Below are positions 1 to 6,168 of a DNA stretch of 10,508 bases, in pieces (within the stretch, counting starts at the first letter, position 1; each line of letters starts with the position of its first letter). Under the pieces are notes generated by a model, which had not been told where the DNA came from, did not search any database, and saw only the letters and a list, made by a program, of their open reading frames with translations. Source of the DNA: Thermodesulfovibrionales bacterium (lineage in GTDB: Bacteria > Nitrospirota > Thermodesulfovibrionia > Thermodesulfovibrionales > Dissulfurispiraceae); contig JAJOKM010000073.1 of assembly GCA_021129835.1 (NCBI GenBank), positions 1-10,508 of the forward strand. The letters run 5' to 3'. The position numbers and the translations under genes were made by a program.

Positions 1-42
1 AAATAATTTTGATTTTTAATCTTTGATATTTGCTATTAAAAT
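1..42 (+). repeat. AT-rich 42-bp repeat, left copy of an inverted pair
   Basis: The first 42 bases are matched perfectly, in inverted orientation, by 10460-10501. Bases 7-41 read as five degenerate heptamers (ttttgat, ttttaat, ctttgat, atttgct, attaaaa), so the unit has a 7-bp period. The copy lies 86 bp upstream of the purL start codon and has the same orientation relative to purL as the right copy has to the gene at the other end. It is probably a dispersed genomic repeat at which the assembly stopped. No convincing promoter could be assigned inside it. Confidence 0.85.
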
Positions 43-72
43 TAAGGTAGGTTATTCCTCGAAATATTGTAG

Positions 73-107
73 TGCCCTTTCAACGACCGGGCAGAAGAAC
101 TTCGCCC
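73..107 (+). promoter_or_regulatory. possible alternative hairpins in the purL leader
   Basis: The leader can form two mutually exclusive small stems. Bases 73-77 (tgccc) can pair with 89-93 (gggca), or 89-96 (gggc, bulged a, gaa) can pair with 101-107 (ttcgccc). This would allow an attenuator-like switch ahead of purL, but both stems are short and no U-tract or known riboswitch core is present. I do not recognise it as a purine riboswitch. Confidence 0.15.
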
Positions 108-128
108 CTCTGCAAGTAGAGAAAAGAG

Positions 129-3100
129 ATGCCACAAAATAAGCTTGTACGATTATATCGTAGACCCGCCCTATCTGGATATAAGAGAGATGCCCTTTTA
201 AAGACAATTAAAGGAGAGATAAGCCCGCAGATCGAAGGCATCGAGACGGAATTCTGTTTTAACATAGAGTCTTCTGAGCCTCTCTTAACTACTGAATTAG
301 ATATTCTTAGGTGGCTTATGGCCGAAACCTTTGAAACAAAGAATTTTTCTGTCGAGAGTTTTTTAGATGCTTATCCTTTTTTCGCTACTTATCAGTTTAT
401 CTTTGAGGTCGGCCCGAGGATGAACTTCTCTACCGCGTGGTCAACAAATGCGGTATCCATCTGCCATTCATGCGGTTTAACAAAGATAAAACGCATAGAA
501 CGGTCAAGAAGATATAAATTAACTTTCAGGGAAGGCATAACAGACAGCAGACAATTTGAAAAGGATTTTCTCGACGCCATCCACGATCGGATGACGGAAT
601 GTCTGTATTCAGTCCCTATCAAGACATTCGAGACAGGCATTAAACCAGAGCCAGTAAGGATCGTTCCCCTTTTAGAAGAAGGCAACCCCGCCCTCATGCA
701 AATTAATCATGAAATGGGGCTGGGGCTTGATGCCTGGGACATTGATTATTACTACAACCTCTTTGTCAATGAGTTCAAGAGAAATCCTTCTACTGTGGAG
801 TGCTTTGATTTAGGCCAGTCTAACAGTGAGCATTCGCGCCACTGGTTTTTCAAAGGTAGACTCATCATTGATGGCAGAGAGATTCCGGAAAGCCTGATGC
901 ATATTGTAGCAGAACCCTACAGAAGAAATCCCAATAACAGTATTATTGCATTCAATGATAACTCAAGTGCAATAAGAGGATATAAAATCAAGACCATTAT
1001 CGCCGAAAATCCTGAAGTCCCCTCTCCTTTCAAAGAAAAAGAGGTGACATATCATATAATCTTTACTGCCGAGACCCATAACTTCCCAACAGGAGTTGCT
1101 CCATTTCCAGGGGGAGAGACAGGCACAGGTGGACGTATCAGGGATGTTCACGCCACCGGGAGAGGAGGACTTGTCGTTGCAGGAACAGCGGCATATTGTG
1201 TAGGTAATCTCTTTATTCCGAATTATCCACTTCCATGGGAAGACGACTCACTTATATACCCCAAAAACCTTGCCGCACCACTCCAGATAATGGTGGAGGC
1301 AAGCAATGGAGCATCTGATTACGGAAATAAGTTTGGCGAACCTGTGATACAGGGCTTCACAAGATCATTTGGGCTGAAGATGCCTCGGGGAGATCGCAGA
1401 GAATGGATAAAGCCAATAATGTTTACAGGCGGGGTCGGACAGATAGACTCTATCCATACAGAAAAGGGTCTGCCAGAGAAGGGCATGTTAGTTGTAAAGA
1501 TAGGTGGTCCTGCCTACCGTATCGGAATGGGCGGTGGTGCTGCATCGAGCATGATATCAGGGGAAAATGTAGAAGAACTTGATTTCGATGCAGTTCAACG
1601 TGGTGATGCAGAGATGGAACAGAAACTCAACAGGGTTATACGGGCATGTGTTGAGCTTGGCGATAAGAATCCAATCGTCAGTATACACGACCAGGGGGCA
1701 GGTGGGAACTCTAATGTGGTTAAAGAAATTATCAATCCTGCAGGCGCAAAAATAGAGATAAGAAAAATCATCGTCGGTGACACCACCATGTCTGCCCTTG
1801 AGATATGGGGAGCAGAATATCAAGAACAGGATGCCGTTTTGATACATCCCCATAACATCGAGACATTTAAGGGACTATGCGAAAGGGAAAAGGTTCCTGT
1901 CGCAATCATAGGCGAGATAACAGGAGATGGTTACCTGACGCTTTACGATAGAAATGATGGATCTGTTATTGCAAGCCTTAATCTTGCGAACGTACTGGGT
2001 GATATGCCACAAAAATCCTTCAAGCTGGAGCGCACTCCTCTGTATACACAGCCACTCTATTTGCCGGATGATATAAACATTATGAATGCCCTAGGCAGGG
2101 TGCTCAAGCTTATTTCGGTGGGGTCTAAGAGATTCCTCATGCACAAGGTAGACAGATCCGTTACCGGGCTGATAGCAAGGCAGCAATGCGCCGGTCCGCT
2201 CCAGCTTGCCGTTTCTGATGTGGCAGTAATAGCGCAGAGCCATTTGGGGGTGACCGGCGCAGCCATATCCATTGGGGAGCAGCCCATCAAGGGATTAATC
2301 AATCCCTCGGCGATGGCAAGGATGAGCGTTGGGGAGGCACTAACAAATATAGTCTGGGCAAAGATAAGTTCTTTGGGAGATATTAAATGCTCGGCAAACT
2401 GGATGTGGGCACCAAAGCTTTCAGGAGAAGGCGCAAGGCTCTACGACGCAGCGGTTGCCTTGAGGGATATAATGTCAGAGTTGGGCATTGCTGTAGATGG
2501 AGGTAAGGACAGCCTTTCGATGGCTGCAAGGGTCTTGCGCCCACTGGGTGAGGCAGAGACAGTAAAATCACCAGGGACGCTCGTCATCTCAGCCTACGCT
2601 ACATGTCCTGATATTACGAAGGTCATCACGCCAGATCTGAAGATGCCAGATAGAAGTGGACTAATCTATATTGATTTGGGAATAGGAAGAGATAGACTCG
2701 GCGGATCGGCAATCGCTCACTGCTATAGCCAGATAGGGGATGAATCCCCTGATGTTGACGATGTCCAGATGCTTAAAAACTCCTTCAATGCAATTCAGGG
2801 CTTAATAGATAAAGGGCTGATTCTATCAGGGCACGACAGGAGCGATGGAGGGCTCATCACGACGCTCTTAGAGATGGCCTTTGCCGGAAATTGCGGGTTA
2901 GATATAAATCTAAAGCCAGATGGAAGGGATACAATAGCAGCACTCTTTTCTGAAGAGTTAGGGATGGTCATCGAGTATATCAGAGACAATGAACAGAAAA
3001 TAACCGAGGCATTAGAAAGAGACGCCCTGCCATATCAGATAATCGGTGAGGCTAAATCTGAAAAGAAGATCAAAATAGCCATTGGCGGCATCCCAGTCTT

Positions 3101-4085
3101 AGACGAAGACATGAGGGTCCTGAGGTCACTTTGGGAAGAGACGAGCCATCAGATAGAACTACTCCAAGTAAACCCTGAATGTGCGATCCAAGAGAAAGAG
3201 ATTATATATGACAGACGAGGGCCATCATATCAGTTGACATTTACGCCGGAACAGACACCAGAGATTATTTTAAAGAAAAAGGCGAAGCCGCAAGTCGCCA
3301 TAATTCGTGAAGAAGGCAGTAACGGCGACAGAGAGATGGCATCTGCATTCTATCTTGCAGGATTTCTACCGTGGGATGTCACGATGACCGATCTGCTGAA
3401 TGACCGAATAAGCCTCTCTCGGTTTAGTGGCATAGCCGTTGTAGGGGGATATAGCTATGCAGATGTATTAGGTTCCGCAAAGGGATGGGCCGGGACAATA
3501 AGATTTAACAAAAAGCTCTATATGGATTTTCAGGATTTTTACGATAGATCCAATACCTTTAGTTTAGGGGTCTGTAATGGATGTCAATTAGCTACACTGC
3601 TTGGTTGGCTGCCATGGCGAGAGATACCTGATAAAGCTCGACCAGTATTTACTCATAACCGATCAGGGAGATTTGAATCTCGGTTTGCTACAGTAAAAAT
3701 TCTTGAAGGCCCTGCCATAATGCTGAAAGGAATGGAGGAATCTATAGTCGGGGTCTGGATAGCCCATGGAGAGGGACATCTCCATTTTCCTGATAAAAAG
3801 ATACTGCACGAAGTGATAAAGAAAGATCTCGCACCCATAAGATATGTAGATGACAGTAGCAAATTCACAGAGGAATATCCATTCAACCCAAATGGCTCGC
3901 CACTCGGAATTGCTGCCCTCTGCACACCAGACGGCAGACATCTCGCTATGATGCCACACCCCGAAAGGACATTTCTGAAATGGCAGTGGGCGTGGATGCC
4001 TGAGGACATAAAAGAGGGCATAAAGGCGTCGCCCTGGCTGCGGATGTTTCAGAATGCAAGGCAGTGGTGTGATAATACCCTATAA
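129..4085 (+). CDS. purL: phosphoribosylformylglycinamidine synthase, single-chain (PurL with fused glutaminase)
   Basis: This cytoplasmic enzyme performs the fourth step of de novo purine synthesis: FGAR, glutamine and ATP give FGAM, glutamate and ADP. The 1318-residue chain is complete. A PurS-like N-terminal region (about 1-150) is followed by a linker and the first AIR-synthase-like half, with QSNSEHSRHW at 230-239, TAETHN at 313-318 and a glycine-rich GTGGRIRD segment. The second half carries DGGKDSLSMAA at 790-800 and SGHDRSDGGL around His902. The class I glutaminase domain starts near 1053, with nucleophile Cys1149 in GVCNGCQ and His1277/Glu1279 in PHPER. The N-terminus (VRLYRRPALS) fits the family start. 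Only a weak purine-rich stretch precedes the ATG, not a canonical Shine-Dalgarno. By recalled comparison it resembles animal PFAS and the one-piece bacterial versions more than E. coli PurL. Its 3' end overlaps the convergent nfi gene by 6 bp. Arginine is mostly AGA/AGG. Confidence 0.98.
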   Translation: MPQNKLVRLYRRPALSGYKRDALLKTIKGEISPQIEGIETEFCFNIESSEPLLTTELDILRWLMAETFETKNFSVESFLDAYPFFATYQFIFEVGPRMNFSTAWSTNAVSICHSCGLTKIKRIERSRRYKLTFREGITDSRQFEKDFLDAIHDRMTECLYSVPIKTFETGIKPEPVRIVPLLEEGNPALMQINHEMGLGLDAWDIDYYYNLFVNEFKRNPSTVECFDLGQSNSEHSRHWFFKGRLIIDGREIPESLMHIVAEPYRRNPNNSIIAFNDNSSAIRGYKIKTIIAENPEVPSPFKEKEVTYHIIFTAETHNFPTGVAPFPGGETGTGGRIRDVHATGRGGLVVAGTAAYCVGNLFIPNYPLPWEDDSLIYPKNLAAPLQIMVEASNGASDYGNKFGEPVIQGFTRSFGLKMPRGDRREWIKPIMFTGGVGQIDSIHTEKGLPEKGMLVVKIGGPAYRIGMGGGAASSMISGENVEELDFDAVQRGDAEMEQKLNRVIRACVELGDKNPIVSIHDQGAGGNSNVVKEIINPAGAKIEIRKIIVGDTTMSALEIWGAEYQEQDAVLIHPHNIETFKGLCEREKVPVAIIGEITGDGYLTLYDRNDGSVIASLNLANVLGDMPQKSFKLERTPLYTQPLYLPDDINIMNALGRVLKLISVGSKRFLMHKVDRSVTGLIARQQCAGPLQLAVSDVAVIAQSHLGVTGAAISIGEQPIKGLINPSAMARMSVGEALTNIVWAKISSLGDIKCSANWMWAPKLSGEGARLYDAAVALRDIMSELGIAVDGGKDSLSMAARVLRPLGEAETVKSPGTLVISAYATCPDITKVITPDLKMPDRSGLIYIDLGIGRDRLGGSAIAHCYSQIGDESPDVDDVQMLKNSFNAIQGLIDKGLILSGHDRSDGGLITTLLEMAFAGNCGLDINLKPDGRDTIAALFSEELGMVIEYIRDNEQKITEALERDALPYQIIGEAKSEKKIKIAIGGIPVLDEDMRVLRSLWEETSHQIELLQVNPECAIQEKEIIYDRRGPSYQLTFTPEQTPEIILKKKAKPQVAIIREEGSNGDREMASAFYLAGFLPWDVTMTDLLNDRISLSRFSGIAVVGGYSYADVLGSAKGWAGTIRFNKKLYMDFQDFYDRSNTFSLGVCNGCQLATLLGWLPWREIPDKARPVFTHNRSGRFESRFATVKILEGPAIMLKGMEESIVGVWIAHGEGHLHFPDKKILHEVIKKDLAPIRYVDDSSKFTEEYPFNPNGSPLGIAALCTPDGRHLAMMPHPERTFLKWQWAWMPEDIKEGIKASPWLRMFQNARQWCDNTL

Positions 4086-4730
4086 AATCTCCCTCGAAAG
4101 GCTATCTGCCCTCCTCAGTGGTTCGGGGATCCTATATTTGTAAACGCATTTCATAACAATCTTTATAGAGGAATCGATATCAACCCTATGCCCAAGAGAT
4201 ACAAAGATAGGTTTCACACTGCTTCGCGTCCTTAAAACAACTCCAACCCTCCTGTCATTATGATATAGATATGTCCAGCTTCCCTTTTCTGCAGCAGGTT
4301 CTTTAAATCTCCCTACAAGCCTCGATTTTGCACACCCGATCGATGGCATATCTAAGATTACGCCTATATGAGATGCAATCCCGATTCCCTTTGTATGTGC
4401 AATGCCCTGTCCATCAAAAAGAATTATATCTGGTTTGATCCTTAACTTTTCGATGGCATCGATAACCGTCTCCCCTTCTCTGAAGCTGAGAAACCCGGGA
4501 ATATAAGGAAATCGCACCTCTTTGACCGAAAAGGCATCTTCTATATGCCTGAGTCCGGAGTATTCATAGAGAGATGCGACTGCTGTCACTTTGCCACTGT
4601 CGATCGAGGCATCAACTCCTGCAATGAGTTCGGGCATCTTCTTTAAAGGAATAATCTTTACCTGCTTGCTTAAGGCATCCTGTATCTGCCGTGCCTCTGA
4701 AATATCTGTTGGCCAGGAGTTCATGCCCAT
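4080..4730 (-). CDS. nfi: endonuclease V (deoxyinosine 3' endonuclease)
   Basis: Endonuclease V cuts the second phosphodiester bond 3' of hypoxanthine (deoxyinosine) in DNA and starts repair of deaminated adenine; some members also cut inosine-containing RNA. The 216 residues are close to the 223 of E. coli Nfi. Visible motifs are GVDAS with metal-binding Asp40, PYIPGFLSFRE with the wedge Tyr76 and Glu85, FDGQGIAH with Asp106 and His112, Lys135 in CAKSRLVG, and RIPEPLRRAD near the C-terminus. The usual AHP is AHT here, which is a minor change. The start codon lies 4 nt after the rtcA stop, so the two are probably co-transcribed and translationally coupled; no strong Shine-Dalgarno is visible. 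A second in-frame ATG, two codons in, could also serve. The stop codon TAG is the complement of the last sense codon of purL (CTA). Arginine is mostly AGG. Confidence 0.96.
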   Translation of the reverse strand: MGMNSWPTDISEARQIQDALSKQVKIIPLKKMPELIAGVDASIDSGKVTAVASLYEYSGLRHIEDAFSVKEVRFPYIPGFLSFREGETVIDAIEKLRIKPDIILFDGQGIAHTKGIGIASHIGVILDMPSIGCAKSRLVGRFKEPAAEKGSWTYLYHNDRRVGVVLRTRSSVKPIFVSLGHRVDIDSSIKIVMKCVYKYRIPEPLRRADSLSREIL

Positions 4731-4734
4731 GATA

Positions 4735-5790
4735 TTATATAGGTAGAGTGGTTAAAGACCTGATCCTAATCACGCCTTGTCCTCCGACTTCTCCCTCGAC
4801 AGAATAAGTAAACTTGTGGAACAATCCGGCAACCCATAAATTCGTCACCAAATGATTCGTTATGCAAGAGGTGGTAAATATTGATTCTTCACTGCACATA
4901 GACAGATATAAGACTATCTGATCAGAGAGGTGAGGATCAATGGCCGCATTGGTCGAATAATATCGCAGGAAGTCATCCGCCGCCGCCTCTCCTACCGCCT
5001 CTGCCCTCTTACCCCTCGCACCAACGGATGTAAATCCTGCTGTGGAGTTTTCTGATTCAGATCGCAAAAATATGAATGTCCCCTGCCCAGGCGCTGATGC
5101 CTTCAAGAGTCCCATATCCAGAAGAGACGAAATATCTGGCGCACCGGAACATAGCTTCTCTAAGGCAGCATTCCTCTGTCTTTCAGCTATTGATACTGGA
5201 AGATTTCCGACGCCCGAATATCCTTTTAACCGCGCAATATTTCCTCTTTCGGTAACTCTTAGGGGCTTAATCTCTTTTACTGGAAAAATCTCTGCCCTAA
5301 TTCTTCCCCCTCCCTTTGGATAAAAGCCATAAGACTCGATTGTCAACTCTACCCTTATCCCTATTTTTTTTGCTATAGCCGCAAAGACCTCTGAGATGTA
5401 GTGAAAAGATGGGCTATATGGGACATGTGTGCCGCCCCTTAGAGTTATCGAGGTCTTTTCATCTAAAGACATCAGGGCTGGTATAAGTGTCTGGAGTACT
5501 AATGAGGTAGACCCAGCCGTGCCAATGTCAAAAAAGAGGTCTCCCTTTTTTACCGCCCTTGGTGAAAATGCAAGCTCTGTTGAACCTTTGTAGTCGCCGG
5601 AGACCTCTGCACTGGAGAGTAATTGTGTGGCCTTAACGCATGTAATATGCTGAGGCATAAGACCAGGTTTTTTCCTGCCCTTTCTGAGGTTAAACATGCG
5701 GAATGGCGTATTGAAAAGACACGACAGACTGAGGGCTGTCCTCAGAATCTGACCCCCTCCTTCCATGTAGCTTCCATCGATCTCTATCAT
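4735..5790 (-). CDS. rtcA: RNA 3'-terminal phosphate cyclase
   Basis: RtcA uses ATP to convert an RNA 3'-phosphate into a 2',3'-cyclic phosphate through a covalent histidine-AMP intermediate. The product is a substrate type recognised by some RNA ligases. The protein has 351 residues against about 338 in E. coli. It opens with the family signature IDGSYMEGGGQILRTAL. It also shows GTAGSTSLVLQTLIPAL at about 90-106, RGGTHVPYSPS at 118-128, YPKGGG at 157-162, HLSDQ at 287-291 and the presumed adenylated His313 in NHLVTN. It is first in a two-gene unit with nfi, and a candidate promoter lies at 5820-5847. No clear Shine-Dalgarno precedes the ATG. Neither rtcB nor the sigma54 activator rtcR, known partners in enterobacteria, is in the window, so regulation probably differs from E. 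coli. Confidence 0.96.
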   Translation of the reverse strand: MIEIDGSYMEGGGQILRTALSLSCLFNTPFRMFNLRKGRKKPGLMPQHITCVKATQLLSSAEVSGDYKGSTELAFSPRAVKKGDLFFDIGTAGSTSLVLQTLIPALMSLDEKTSITLRGGTHVPYSPSFHYISEVFAAIAKKIGIRVELTIESYGFYPKGGGRIRAEIFPVKEIKPLRVTERGNIARLKGYSGVGNLPVSIAERQRNAALEKLCSGAPDISSLLDMGLLKASAPGQGTFIFLRSESENSTAGFTSVGARGKRAEAVGEAAADDFLRYYSTNAAIDPHLSDQIVLYLSMCSEESIFTTSCITNHLVTNLWVAGLFHKFTYSVEGEVGGQGVIRIRSLTTLPI

Positions 5791-5819
5791 AGAATTTATA
5801 GTAACTACTTAGGTTCACG

Positions 5820-5847
5820 GTTATAAAGGATAGTTATCAGTTGTCAG
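5820..5847 (-). promoter_or_regulatory. candidate sigma70-type promoter for rtcA-nfi
   Basis: On the minus strand CTGACA (5842-5847) is followed after 16 nt by TATAAC (5820-5825); each box matches consensus at five of six positions. Transcription would start near 5812 and give a leader of roughly 20 nt before the rtcA ATG. The -35 box is supplied by the heptamer repeat at 5834-5854, so a dispersed repeat may have donated part of the promoter. Confidence 0.4.
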
Positions 5848-5854
5848 TTATCAG
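5834..5854. repeat. TTATCAG heptamer tandem repeat
   Basis: Three adjacent 7-bp units are present: ttatcag, ttgtcag and ttatcag. A degraded fourth unit (ttaacg) follows. The 7-bp period matches that of the repeats at the window ends, although the unit sequence differs. It lies about 45 bp upstream of rtcA, in a gap with no coding potential. Confidence 0.6.
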
Positions 5855-5883
5855 TTAACGTAAACCGTAAACATAGTTACACT

Positions 5884-6020
5884 ATGGAGCCTCTTGCAAA
5901 AGTCGTCATTCCCGCTTATCGGGAATCCAGAGCATCACGTAACCCATTGAAAATACTGGATTCCCGACAAGCGGGAATGACAAACAAGGCTATTTCCCAT
6001 ACTTTTGCAAGAGGCTCTAT
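5884..6020. mobile_element. 137-bp nested palindrome, MITE-like repeat
   Basis: The outer arms 5884-5903 and 6001-6020 are inverted copies with one mismatch; the inner 17 bases (5887-5903 and 6001-6017) match exactly. Inside them a second pair, 5905-5930 and 5956-5981, is inverted over 26 bp with one mismatch. Each inner arm also folds on itself (attcccg, 5-nt loop, cgggaat). The element contains no ORF, so it would need transposase in trans, or it may be a REP/BIME-like structure. I see no clear target-site duplication. It lies between tRNA-fMet and rtcA and could also act as a transcription terminator for the tRNA. Confidence 0.75.
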
Positions 6021-6053
6021 GAAAAGGCTAATTCTTTGCAGGATAAATCTCTT

Positions 6054-6130
6054 TGGTGGCGGGGGATGGATTTGAACCACCGACCTTCGGGTTATGAGCC
6101 CGACGAGCTGCCAAACTGCTCCACCCCGCT
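6054..6130 (-). tRNA. initiator tRNA-fMet (CAT), CCA encoded
   Basis: The minus strand folds into a full cloverleaf of 77 nt including an encoded CCA (6054-6056). The anticodon CAT is at 6094-6096. Initiator features are visible. The 1:72 pair is an A:C mismatch rather than Watson-Crick, three G:C pairs (G29-31 with C39-41) close the anticodon stem, and A11:T24 is in the D stem. Bacterial initiators usually have C1:A72, so A1:C72 is a variant that still keeps the end unpaired. The T arm reads GGTGG/TTCAAAT/CCATC with one G:T pair. A near-consensus promoter precedes it at 6139-6168. Confidence 0.97.
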
Positions 6131-6138
6131 TATTTGCT

Positions 6139-6168
6139 ATGATAACTAATTTTCTCCTTAATTGTCAA
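6139..6168 (-). promoter_or_regulatory. sigma70-type promoter of tRNA-fMet
   Basis: On the minus strand a perfect -35 box TTGACA (6163-6168) is separated by 18 nt from the -10 box TATCAT (6139-6144), which lies 8 nt before tRNA position 1. The stop codon TGA (6165-6167) of the upstream membrane-protein gene is embedded in the -35 box. The tRNA therefore has its own promoter even though the upstream cluster could also read into it. Confidence 0.7.

Noticed and set aside
3653..4021. Minus-strand open frame of about 120 codons within the end of purL
   Set aside because: It lies wholly opposite a strongly conserved glutaminase domain, shows no recognisable motif and has no ribosome site. I take it as a shadow of purL.
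5834..5854. CRISPR-like repeat array
   Set aside because: The units are 7 bp and directly adjacent, with no spacers and no cas genes.
6054..6130. tRNA-fMet as the attachment site of an integrated island containing the three-gene cluster
   Set aside because: No integrase gene and no second copy of the tRNA 3' end were found in the window. The cluster also lies on the 5' side of the tRNA, which is less usual for integration into the 3' end.
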